Assembly (NCBI GenBank): GCA_038363925.1
Contig: JAQQWL010000008.1
Location: 1,488,001-1,552,000 of the forward strand
Source: Apiospora phragmitis
Taxonomy: Eukaryota; Ascomycota; Sordariomycetes; Amphisphaeriales; Apiosporaceae
Length of the DNA: 64,000 nt
Direction: 5' to 3'
Positions 1 to 11,195 of the stretch are shown here, in pieces; the stretch's first letter is position 1, and each line of letters begins with the position of its first letter. The notes beneath the pieces were generated by a model. That model saw only the letters and a list, made by a program, of their open reading frames with translations. It was not told the origin of the DNA and ran no database searches. The position numbers and the translations under genes were made by a program.

Positions 1-129
1 TCGAGTCATGCGCCGATGTCAAGAAAGCGCCGGGGAAGTCGGAAGGAGGGAAACCATGAAGCCATTAAAGTCAGGTTTTCCAAAGCCATTAAAGTGACCG
101 ATGCGACCCTCTTTAAGTATCAGTCCACC

Positions 130-1094
130 CTACGCTGTTGCTGCGGCATCTGCATCTGCATATGCATGGTCACTTGCATGGGAACCTGCATCTGAGGCTT
201 GGGCCACGTACAGCGCGGGCTGCTGCTGCTGCTGCTGCTGCATGGTTCGTCGCAAGACCTCCTTCTCCTGCGCGAGCGCGCAGAACGGGCAGCAGCACAT
301 GGTCAGCATGTCGTCCTCGGCCGCGTCGCCCACGATGGAGTACGAGCCCGGATTTCCTTGCAGGAAATCCGTTGATATCTATCTGTGTGGTCAAATGTTT
401 AAGCCGATTGGGTACCACCGACATTTGGGTAACCATGTTGAGGGAACCCCACGGACATGATTAGGACTTACATGCAGCTGAACCCGCACATGCTCAGGAC
501 ACTCCATATCGCACACTGGTTCAAACAAACTACTCCATCGGTCCGCGCTCTTGGATGGACGTTCAGTTCGTGACGAGGAAAGCACCTACATCTGAATTAA
601 CGGTATCATCGGTGGCCATGATGGGGTCGCGAAGCCGCGCTCGCCTCTTTCCCGAAGACTATGCGAGGGGCAGAAGCACGCCATGAACACTAAGAAATAA
701 GTACCAAATGTACTCCAAATGTGGGTTCTCCGCTCATGGAACCTTCTACCGACATTAGGTCCGCCGGGTTGGAGCAGTCGAAGATGGGCGCCGACCACGA
801 ACTCAGATGGGCGTCGTGGCCGTCTTGATCTTGTGCCTGATTCTGCACCGCTCGGTAATGTCGCCGCCGCTGGGGTCAGTTGAACAGTACCGGCCATTTG
901 TTTATGGGTGACGAAAAAGGAGGTGGAGAGCCGACCGGCATTGTGTACTGCTGCTCCTGCTGTATGACGACGGGGGAGGTCGTGGGTTGGGCTGCTTGGC
1001 GTCGGCGAACTGCATCGCCGGGATCGGCGACGGCGGCCTCTGGGGTGGGACTTGGTGACTCGCGGGCGGTGGGGCGGGGGTAACCGGATGGCAT
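130..1094 (-). CDS. PLAC8-family cysteine-rich protein, frame-disrupted
   Basis: PLAC8 (DUF614) proteins are small cysteine-rich membrane-associated proteins linked to metal tolerance or organ size; the fungal role is poorly known. Family blocks appear in order on the minus strand but in different frames. An N-proximal W-S-A-P-I-F-D-C-S block lies near 770-805. A C-F-C-P followed by I-V-F-G-K block lies near 640-690 and is split by one apparent extra base near 663-667. A C-L-N-Q-C-A-I-W block lies near 472-560 and ends in a GTAAGTCC donor at 471. The last exon, up to about 345, holds the M-C-C-C-P-F-C-A-L-A-Q-E-K-E-V signature followed by seven Gln and an Ala/Asp-rich tail, with the stop at 130. 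The N-terminal Pro/Gln-rich frame reaches 1094. Exon borders and the start are not resolved. It could be a real pseudogene, but the extra base resembles the sequencing-type indels seen in neighbouring genes. Confidence 0.6.
219..241. repeat. CTG/CAG trinucleotide repeat (poly-Gln codons)
   Basis: About seven CTG units on the plus strand read as seven CAG (Gln) codons in the last exon of the PLAC8 gene on the minus strand. A length-variable coding microsatellite. Confidence 0.75.
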
Positions 1095-2222
1095 CTGAGT
1101 CGATGTCTTTTCACGATCCCATTACGAACGGCAGTAGGACGAATATTTATCAACACCCTACCAACCCTGGATGCGCTTCGCTCAAGCCGATAACTACCCC
1201 CTTACGTAAGCCATACGTAAGCCAGCTGGACCTCCATACCGAAGTGTGGCTGAAAGGCGTTCTTCTGGACTGATGCTATTTATGTAGAAGGTAGGAACTT
1301 CGCACATTGACTGCCGTCCAGCTTATGGTTCAGCTGAGGCCAATGGTTCGCCTCAGGGCAAGCCGAGCTGAAGTATGGCACCGCCAAGGTGTTGTCGTCC
1401 GATCCCCGAAATGCATGTCTCTTCTGAGTGCCGTATGCTGCTACTAGGCATTCAACGGCTTGCGTTCTGAAATGCTGAAGGACCAGAAGGAATTAGCCGC
1501 ACAGGGTGAGGAGCATCGTCACTCGTGCATAAGGGTCTTGCGCGAACTGTTTTCCCAGCGCACAGGCCGATCCACGACGATTCAGTGCCTGCTGATCTCT
1601 TAACATACTTCGCCGACCGCTTCGGAGGATAATGGGAATGAGTTGCCTTACTCGGTGGCAGCGTTTACCAGAAAAGTTGATGCGTCCTTGCAGAACGAAC
1701 ACTTCGGCTCGGTGGCGATACAGTTGACGAAGAGGAAGAGACCCTAATTAATTGAAATGCTAAGAAACGCCAGACATTGGCTTCCCTGGGCCACATATTC
1801 GTCCAGCGCATTCATATAGCTTACATTTGTTCGAGAATAGTAGAGCAAATAGAGCGGGATATAGGGACTCACCCAATCGTACTTCACAAAGAAACGGTCC
1901 CCATGAGTTCGCTGCAGTGTATAGGTAGTCATCGTATTTCATTACAAAGAAAAACCGGTATATTCATTAAACCATACCAGGCACCGGAAAGCCGATCTAT
2001 AGTCGAAAACGCCTCTATGGTCTCAAAATCAATCTATCTAAAGAATGGGCATTTCGTTCGTTCTATCATCGAATGCCCCCCCTGTGTCTCTAGCTTTTGT
2101 CTAGAAAACACGTTGATGATAATCTAATGCAACCCAGAACACGAACACGCAAGTCCCCAGATACCGCAAGGAAATTAGCAAGGAAAATGGAACGCACACT
2201 TTCGTTCACACACGCCAAGTTT
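1095..2222. other. intergenic, no convincing gene
   Basis: Spacer between the PLAC8 5' side and the 3' end of the ABC-F gene. Short open frames exist on both strands but show no family motif, no consistent splice signals and no coding-like composition. The part next to 2222 probably holds the 3' UTR of the ABC-F gene. Confidence 0.5.
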
Positions 2223-5200
2223 TTAGTCTTCCTCATCAGTGTCGGGAGGGTGAGGGGTTCCCTTGGGGCTGTTGAGCCACTCGATGTGGCGAAGTCGGCG
2301 TCGGACCTCGGTCTCCTTGACCTCCTTCTTGGTCTTCTTTCTCTTCTTCTTGGCCTTGAACTGCAGCGGCGAGTTGTCCTCGGCATCGGTGTTCACGGCA
2401 CTGCTGATGGCGCTGCTGGCAGCAGTGCTGGTGACGCCACTGTTAAGGCCCGAGTTAGGTCGCGAGTCCTCGAAGCGGTCAGCACTGATGGCCGTGTTGC
2501 CCTTCATGGTCATGCGACCATCGTTGATGTGCCACTGCTCAGAGGCCAGGGCACCGACGAATTCTTCGTTGTGGGAAATCATGACAACACCACCCTTGAA
2601 GTCACGAATGGCGACGGCAAGACCTCCCAGAGAGTCACGATCCAAGAAGTTAGTAGGTTCGTCAAGCACGAGCAAATGCGGGTTGTTCCACATGGCACCG
2701 GCAATGACAACCTTGACCTTCTGACCTCCAGACAGGGATCCAATCTCGTTGTGGTTGGCAATCTCGGGGTCGAGACCAAGATCGTCGAAGTGCTTGGAGA
2801 TAACCGACGGCTGCAGCTCACGGTAACCAAGACCTTCACGAGACGCCTCGTGATCATCGAACTCTTGAACCAGCTTATCGAATCCCCACTCGATCAGGGT
2901 CTCGCGAGACACCTGAGTGTTGTACTTCGGGAGCCAACCCTTCCATTGACTATATACTTGTTAGCTGTAGTTCCAAAAGGTAAGGAGTGAGAGGGGATAC
3001 ATACACTTCATATTGGAAGGACTTCTTCCACTTTTGACGACCAACAAGGGCATCCATTTGGCGGGGAGACTTGCCGTCACCGAGGTCAATCGGCTTCTCC
3101 ATCTGGGCCTTGTCCTTGTCAGACAGGATACGAGTTTGCTTCATGAAAACCTCGCGATCGTCGCCGTTAGCGTAACGCCACTGCAGGTACTGGTTGGGTG
3201 TCTTCTCGAGATGCATTTCAACGTGTTCCAAGGCGTGCTGCTTGATGTAACCGATACGCAAGTTGGGATGCTTCTCGACGCGGCCTGTAGTCGCAATGAC
3301 TTCACCAGTCAGGATCTTGATGAGCGTGGACTTGCCAGCACCGTTGGGGCCAATGACAGCAACTCTGGAAGACAGCGAAAGCTGGCAAGTGACCTCGGCT
3401 AGCGAAGGCTTGGGGGCCTTAGGGTATTGGTATGAAACGTTGCTCATGCGGATGATGGCACGGGTCTGGGACTTGACACCGGTCAAGATACCGGGGGGTG
3501 GGAACCGGAACTGGACCTGGGAGGCAGACAGAGTGTAGTAAGCCTTGGCCTGGGGCGAACCTTGACGAAAGCGTTCAGGTTACCCTTGAAGTGACCCAGC
3601 TTCTTACCGGGCTCGTAGTGGTAGATGTCCGTGGTGACATTGTCGAGGAAACCAGAGTCGTGAGAAACAATCAAACTGGTAATGTCGGTGTGCGACTTCA
3701 GGTAGCTCTCGAGCCATGCAATATTGGCAACATCCAAGTGATTGGTAGGTTCGTCCAGGAGGAGAACATCGGCCTTCTGCAGCATAGCGCGCGCCAAGGC
3801 AAGCTTCATCTTCCAACCACCAGACAGCGAACCGACTCTTTGGGACTGGCGGCCTTCGGGACCAGACGTGAAGCCGAACTCGGCCAGAACTTCCGAGATA
3901 CGCTCCCGGCCTTCGGAAGCGATTGTAGGGTCCTTGACCATGAAGTCAAGGATGGTGATATCGGCATCCTCGCCCTGGTTGTGCTCGACGTAGCAGGTTC
4001 GGAGGACATCCTGGGAAGGGAACCCCTCGAGCTTGCCACTGGCGATAGCCTTCATCAAGGTAGACTTTCCGGCACCGTTTCGTCCGCAAAGACCGTACCT
4101 GTGACCCTTGAGCAGGCGAAGGTTGGTGTGCGAAAGCAACAGCATGCCACCATAGGCAAGGGAGAAGTCGGCATTGACAATCTCAGTCTCGCCATCATCC
4201 TCCTTCTCGGGGACACCGTATTTGCGCTCATCTTCGGCGACGTAGAACTTGTGGATAGCATCAGCCACGGCATCAGCAGCCTCGCGATTCTTCAGCAGCT
4301 CCTTGACGTAAGGAGCAATGCAGGCAGGGACACGATCCAGGTGTCGGTGGTTGACATCTTCGGCCACCATGTCGCTGATGTAGGGGCGCGCAATCTTATA
4401 GAAGTCCGCGTCGTTGCCGACACCACCATTCTTCTTGATCTCGGCATCAAGAAGCTTGGCTACATCCTCTGACGATGTCTTCTCGATGATCTTGACATCC
4501 TTGTCGACACCCATGGCCTTGTCCATGACGCCCATGGCACGCTGTGCGAGCTCACGGACCTCGGGAAGCGAGGCGCCCTGAAAACACCCTTAACACCAGG
4601 CTTCAGCTTGGGCAAGAAGGTACGAGCCTCAATGGGATCATGGACCAGCTTGGTCAAGTTCTCCGTGATGACTACACTTTGGCGCAAGACCTCCTGGTTG
4701 GTGGAGGGGTTGTTGAGCGTGCGCTCAAGGAAGGGCGTCAGCAGCGCAAGCACGGGCGAGGTAACAATGGCGACGAAGGTGGTTTGGGACAGGGCGTGGA
4801 TGGCCTTTTGCAAGGTCTGAGCAGAGGGGTGGTGCATGGTGTCAATCAGCAGGGGAATTCTCGGGGCGACATCGTCGTTGGAGAGGAGGGTTGTGAGGGA
4901 TGTCATGGTGGCAACGGACTGCTTCTCGACATCGGCCTTGAGGTCGTGCATGAGTCCCTCGGAGATGGGGATGAGGCTAGCCAGCTTGGAGCCCATGGAT
5001 TCGCGCAGGAAATCCTTCTCGTGGGCTTGTTCTTTGGTGACCCCAATCTCCATCTTGGCCTTATCGGCCATCTTCTGCAGCATCTTGAGGGCGCCAACGG
5101 TTCCTTGCCACTTGGCGGACTTTCTGGTCAAGTAGCCGATGAGGGAGGGCAGCAAACCGACCACCAAAGCCTCGGCACTGAGGTGGGCAAACAAGGCATC

Positions 5201-5606
5201 GAGACCGTATTGGGCAGCGTCGCGGACGACAGTTCCTTTGTCGGCAAGAGCGTCGAAAGCGACGGCGAGCATGCCGCCGTCTTCGAGGAGGAAGGAATTC
5301 GGTGAGGGGTTGCGTCGGGGGCATCTTCTCGAAGAGCGCACCGAGCAGGTTCTGGGCGGATTCACGCTTCAGACCTGACTTCTTATCGGCGGCCGCCTTC
5401 TTGATCTGGTCGAGGATACCATAGTTGTAGAGGCCGCGGAAACCAACGCTGTTCTTTAGCAACTCGCAAAGGGCGTACGAGGCATCGATGGAAGCGTTGG
5501 AAGTGGTGGCGTTGAATACCGAGTCGAGAATGGCGGAGACATCTTCTTGTGACGGGGGAGGGCCACCCTTGGCCACCATTGTCGGCGGCGACACAGGATG
5601 AGGCAT
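2223..5606 (-). CDS. elf1/new1: ABC-F type translation/mRNA-export factor (Elf1/New1, eEF3-related)
   Basis: Cytosolic twin-ATPase of the eEF3/New1/Elf1 group, acting on ribosomes (New1) and implicated in mRNA export (S. pombe Elf1). Start ATG at 5606 (alternative 5579). A HEAT-repeat-like N-terminal half is followed by ABC1 (Walker A GRNGAGKST, signature LSGGWKMKLALARA, Walker B VLLLDEPTNHLD) and ABC2 (GPNGAGKST, LSGGQKVK, LLVLDEPTNFLD). ABC2 is interrupted by a chromodomain-like insert (YEVQWKGW) that spans the single intron 2950-3004. The basic tail ending P-D-T-D-E-E-D fits Elf1/New1 better than eEF3. Three single-base frame breaks are seen: an extra base near 5297, a missing base near 4585 and a missing base in a C run near 3558. 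With these corrected the exons total 3330 nt, i.e. 1109 residues, the expected size. Such an ancient, probably important gene is unlikely to be dead, so sequencing error is favoured. Confidence 0.9.
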
Positions 5607-8600
5607 GGTGGAAGAAATCGGCCAACAAATCAGCAACAATTAAGAACGTGCGCAGGCGAGTTGAGTTGACAAGAAGTAGCCTGCGAGGTTGCCCGGGTTC
5701 TATATGCCCTGGAGCAAGCGATCGGAGAAAGAAAGAAAGGGAGTGGAGATGCGGCCGGAAAGACCAGAGAAAGTTGATGCTCGCAACTCTCTTCTCACGT
5801 TCTGCGATCGTGTGAGAGTGAGGGTGTAGGTAAGTAAAGACTCGGATTTTCCAAAAAGTTTAGGCGGGGGGCTTATCGGATTGACAGAAGTTTGTGAGAT
5901 TGGGCTGACACGACAGGGGTCGCCTGGGGGCCTTGGCGGGTAACAGGAGTTGGCAGTCACTGACAGGAGGGGTAACAGCCAAGTAACATGTGCCCGTGCT
6001 CCAGAGACTGGTACTGGAAGGGTCCTTGGGGGTCCCTGGGAGGGTCTGGGACACATGTAAAAGATGGAGAGGGGCTTTGGGCTGAAGACTCTGCCGAAGG
6101 GACTGCACTGAGGAAGGGAGGGGCTTATCGAAATTTTCATTTTCTCGGTCTATCTCCGATGCCAATGCGACCGAGTAACAGCTGGTCAGCATCCTACCAA
6201 CTTTCGTCAGTTGACAGTCAGCCTGGTAACAGTGGCTTTTTTTCCTGCTTTGTTTTTTCCTCCAGTCTCCCATTTGGACTTGGAGGAAATGGCATTTTCA
6301 CAAATCCCCACGTGGAGTTCATCGCCTTCTGTCACTGGATACGCATTTGCGTCTACTCCGTACTTGGTCAATCAGTAAAAGCCTTACTTCCCCTGCTTTT
6401 GCCCACGCGATAACAATTGCCTGCTTGCAAAACCACCGGCGGCGTGATACTTATCTTCGTTCATACCTAGCAACAGTAACCAAGTGTATTCTGGGCACCT
6501 AGACGGCAAGAGGCGCAGGGTTTAGTTGGGTGTTTCGATCGCTCATCTGCCTACGGCTTGAAACCAATAGGAATTCGCTTGTCTTAGCAACCAAGACATG
6601 CTAGCCGCACTCTTGCCTCTGATGCTCAAGCTGGTGCTGGTGCATTCTTCAATCGTGTGTGGAATTGTGATCCTGCTCGGAAAATTCTCGAGCGGCTATC
6701 GCAGCATTTGTGCTAACTTTTGACATCTCTATGAATGCTTTCCACAGTCGTCGTTGTGCTGAAAAGACCAGGTTGTCTTCATCGCCTATTCCGACTATCG
6801 TGTCGCATTCAGCTGCCCGAGCTTCCGACTTCTGTGCTGGTGGTGTTGTCGCTCATGTAAGCAATCGTTTTCCAATTGGTGTATTAGAGTCGATACGACG
6901 TCATTGCTCGTGGAAGCGAAGGGGAGGATCTCGGTCTATGGATGTATTCAGTATGCGCAAATCCATTCTGGAGTTGGAGAAGCAGGCACTGGGAACCTGC
7001 GATTATTGAGTCTTTTTGAAGCATGTCGTTGAAAGAGGATTCCTAGTTTGATGCGTGATGCGCGAACCTGGTCGATTTAAGGCTTTGTCGAGCCTTTGTA
7101 AACGAAGTGCTGGGTCAAGTCCTCGGTGTAGCCGCTGCACGCCTCCTATTAATAATGCTCTGTGACGCTCTTCCATTGCCTAAATCTTCAGCGCTGTTCG
7201 TTGCCCTGTCCATTACCACAATCCTTCTAAGTGGCAAGCTGGGTTCGCGAAATGATGCCTGTCTCCCAGAAACAACGCCATTGGGGATTTGAGCGCAGTG
7301 TTTCGACCATTATAGAAACAAAGAAGACAAGTTGACAGAAACCCTCGTCGTCAATGTTTCAAGTTTCGGTAACTGCTCTGCTTTAAGCAGCGGCTAGGAT
7401 CGGACGTCGGCCAGACCGACATGCAGCAGCTAAAATACCCCGGGATGCTGCAGAATTTCCCAATTCGGACAATGAGATCTCTTATCAAGCTCGGGCAGCC
7501 GCCAACGGACCAACAACCAGATCGATCTCGTGCTACCTACACGGCAGGCATACTCAGATGCGTACGCACGGCGAAATGGCTTGTTAACTCGAGGAGCCAG
7601 CAAGGTATGCAATAGCGATTCTATGCCATTCTAAAAAGGGAATTGTTTCACGAGCGAGGGCTTATTTGTTGGGCTGCCAGGGCTGAGCCTGGCGCGCGAC
7701 TCATGTTGTCATGCTGTCATGCCACGCCAGGTCGTCTGCGAGTTCAACGTCCCAAACGGCAATCTCCGTCCAGGAAGGTAGGTAGCAGTTATTCTCAAGA
7801 CTCGACTACATATCTGCTTATCGCCAAGATGCACTGAGCGAATGAGGGCTGTTTTCTGATAGCATTTAAGGATGAGGCGCAGGGCTGATGGATGCACGCG
7901 TGTCGATCCAGAATATTCGCCTCAAGATCTGTGTCGGTCAGTGCCTATTCGAGCCTCTCACTAGGCCACGCATGACTGTGCATGATGGAGGGGTGGTAAT
8001 TGACAGCTTGACAGCCAGCACTTCTTGACCGTCTACGGAGTACTGCACATATGCATTACATGGATAGGTATCTATCAGGGGCCGGAGTCTGTGATTGATT
8101 AGCACAACCTCGCCGATACCCTCGCCTTATTGAAAAGAAAGACGCCGAAGACGACCCTAGGCTGCATCAAGAAAGTGACACATTGTAAATTCACGTTGCA
8201 TTCCGTGGAAGCAAGAGTTCGGTCGGTCCCTGGCATCGCCCCCAGATGTTAGAGTTTAATCAGACCTGCTCGTCCCATAATACGGATGATCCCCTGGTCG
8301 TTCATCCGTTGGTTGATCGGCCCTGCAGCTGAAAGTCGCCTTGATCCCCTAGCAGGTTAGGCTGGCACTGGATTTGCCCGCGACCTTGCAGTAGCGCCGT
8401 CGCATTTGGGTGGCAGTGAAGGAACACCGGCGCAGCTACTCGGGACACACTGGAGATGATACTAAATAAAGTCCATGTCATTGGAAGGATGTAATGTCGA
8501 CTCACTCGGCCGGCGGTTTTTTCCTGCTTCTTTCGACCGTCGCTTTGGAGATTGCACAGGTCAAGGATTATAATCCTTGAACATGCATGCCATGCTGTGG

Positions 8601-8690
8601 TTCATAAGAAACTCAGTCGACCGGCCCTCCTTCTGATCTGTGTTCTATCCTATTACGTGTCACGAGACCTGCTTGTATTCGCCGTTCAAT
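5607..8690. other. 3.1-kb divergent intergenic region
   Basis: Lies between the ABC-F gene (minus) and the transcription-factor-like gene (plus), so it should hold both promoters. The first ~600 bases upstream of 5606 are pyrimidine/purine skewed, like a fungal 5' leader. No gene, RNA or repeat is supported. The open frames here are short and without motifs. Confidence 0.5.
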
Positions 8691-10883
8691 ATGAGCTTCC
8701 AGTTTATTACGTCCATCAACACCATCGACCGTGATGCAGAGACTCGGCGCCGGGTCCGGTCTCATGCCAGGCGGCAGAAACTCACCACCACCGATTCGAG
8801 TTCAGAACAAGCCCCTTCCGCCAAATCCGGCAGCACGTCCCAGAAAGACCGCACTTCCAAGTTTCGGTTAGGCACACCAACAGCAGCAGCATCAAAGAAA
8901 GCTGCTCCCAAGGGCTCCAGAAAGCATGCCTCTCCGGTGTCGTTGGGGTCGAACGAAGAGATCTCTACGCCGTCTAGCGGTACTAGCGGCGATGTCATCT
9001 TATCTGCCGATCCCGCATCTGCCACAACCTTAACCGCATACTCGGGACAGATGGATATGATCACCAATGAGCTTGGTTACATGATCATACGGGAGCTGCC
9101 GCTCTCTTCTGCTCTGCCCATCCAAACCACACCGATGACCGAGAACTTGTTTAGGTATATGTTATGCGTCTGTCTTTCACCAAAGGAAAAGTTTGTGCAG
9201 AAGTGGTTTGATCGATGCGGCGCTCCGTCATATTTCACAAATTGTAAGCAATTATACCCCAAGCCCCCAGTCCCCAGGGACCATACGCAGATAGCCAAGA
9301 CGTCATTGCAAATATAAGATCTGATACCCCAAGTCCAGACCATTCTAGCTTCCTTGCTCACTCGCATTCAATGAACCCCGGGGGCGACCTCTTGGACTTT
9401 GTAAGTCTATCTAACTCGACCCGGTTCCGCATACCTTGTCTAATGGTGGATTGATAGTTGGCGGTAGACCCGGCCATGACGCACGCCTTTATGGGCTTCA
9501 TGGCCGCGATGCACAATGCCCTGGCCGATTGGGACGACTCTTCAACCGTTGACTTTCACCGTCAAGAAACCATCCAGTCCATCAATACGAGGTTGAGCTT
9601 GGAGTCCAAGGGCCAAGATGTACCCGTGTCCGACAGTGTCATTGTGTCCGTCTCGTTGCTCGTCAATATTGAAGTTAGTCCACAGGCAACCTTATACACA
9701 CACCACTTCCGCTGATCGATTGCTCACAAAGTTCATATAGTCATTCATTGGATCAGAATCCTCCGCAAGAGCCCATATGAATGGGTTGATAAGGATGGTT
9801 GAGTTACGCGGTGGACTCATTGACGGGCTGGGCTACAGCCCCCTGCTTCAGCGCGCCTTGTGCTGGGCTGACTTTGCCTACGCCACCATGGCGGCCGTAC
9901 CGCTCTCATTCCCAATGGTTCCACAGATTTCTGGGCCACTAGACATACAGGATCGGTTTATGTCTCGGTCAATGATGATCAACAATGGCGTCAGGGGTCG
10001 ACATCACGGACGACACAGCCTGCTCATCCTGGACCGCGAAGCATCTGAGCTCTTCGAGCTTCTTTTCTCCACCACGGAAGCCGTAAACAACTTCGAATTC
10101 GCCAGGATTGACGCGCTAAAGGAACAGCGCAGCCAGATGAGCGACACAGTCTACCTTCTGGAGTACCGACTGTGCGCGCAGGAGGAGCAAGCTCGAGCCA
10201 GAGCGGCGCAGTTGGGAAATAACACAGCAGCCCTTGCTAATCGGACAGATCTGTCGGAACCCTTGGTCTACGCCAGCCATCTGTTCCTGCACTTGGCTCT
10301 ACGAGGGCAGCCACCAGCGGCGAAGCGACATAAGGCGTTGACAGAAGCTCTAATGACCAGCATATCTGGCTTGCTTATACATCTGGGCTGGTTGTTCGGT
10401 GCTAGCAGTGATTCTTCACCCCCAGCGAGTTACTCAACAACTGATGCTCCCGGCGCGCAAGCCTACACTTCGGCGGGAGACTGGCCGTCATCATCGTATC
10501 AGGAAACCGCCGCTTTCCATGGCCATGGCCCCGACATGCCCGTAGCTGTCAAGCTAGAATTGGAAAACGTGGAGTCAGAGGCCGTCATAGATGACTTGCA
10601 CGACGATATCCTTCTTTGGATCCTGTTTGTCGGGTGCTGTGTACAGATGCGACCGCAGTATCCCCGCAACGAATACGGGATCCCCACGCTGGACTCGACG
10701 TTCCTCGCGCGAGACCACCGTCCCTTCTTCGTGCTGGCCTTGCGGAGGCTGTGCAGGGAACGCGCCATATCGGAGAAGGAGGTCTTGATTGACAGGCTGC
10801 GCACCATCGTATGGATGAACACCTGGTGCGAAAGGCAGCTCGACATGGTGTGGGCGCTGCTCGGGCTGGAATTGGAACTGTGA
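8691..10883 (+). CDS. fungal transcription-factor-like protein (no zinc cluster seen)
   Basis: Exons 8691-9243, 9339-9400, 9458-9673 and 9741-10883 join in frame to 657 residues with no frame break. Donors are GTAAGC, GTAAGT and GTTAGT, and all acceptors are AG. The N-terminus (F-Q-F-I-T-S then D-R-D-A-E-T-R-R-R-V-R-S-H-A-R-R) is typical of a large fungus-only group annotated as fungal-specific transcription-factor domain (PF11951-like, sometimes misnamed tachykinin family). It is followed by a Ser/Ala-rich basic linker (residues ~30-120). The conserved H-M-N-G-L-I-R-M-V-E-L-R-G-G block lies in the last exon, and the rest is helical. No Zn2Cys6 or other DNA-binding motif is visible, so DNA binding is inferred only from the family. 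Transcribed convergently with the glycosidase gene downstream. The target is unknown. Confidence 0.75.
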
Positions 10884-11195
10884 GAGCTACTGACATGATT
10901 TCAACTGTCGTCTCAGTGTTGGTTATTCCTCGGTGCGCTGTTGCGGCGGACGGATACCACCTCATTCTCAAGTTCAGATATATATGATGATACCGCTGAT
11001 GATGATGCATGTACATACAGACAATGCAATGTACACACTCAGCGATCATTTAACATGACCGCAAAAATGCATACACAAACAAAGTTTTGCCATCATATAC
11101 ATCGCATCTGGGCAGCGTGTCGCCTTAACATGCCTAGGTGATCCAGTGATTGAGCTCTCCTATGCAGGGGGTTTCTTCGTCCAGATGACTCCTTG
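10884..11195. other. convergent 3' spacer
   Basis: Short AT-richer spacer between two convergent genes. It probably holds both 3' UTRs and poly(A) signals; nothing else is seen. Confidence 0.6.

Noticed and set aside
2097..2990. Long plus-strand open frame opposite the ABC-F gene
   Set aside because: Antisense shadow of the conserved ABC2 domain; codon bias of the real gene keeps the opposite frame open.
3498..4472. Long plus-strand open frame over ABC1
   Set aside because: Antisense shadow of conserved minus-strand coding sequence.
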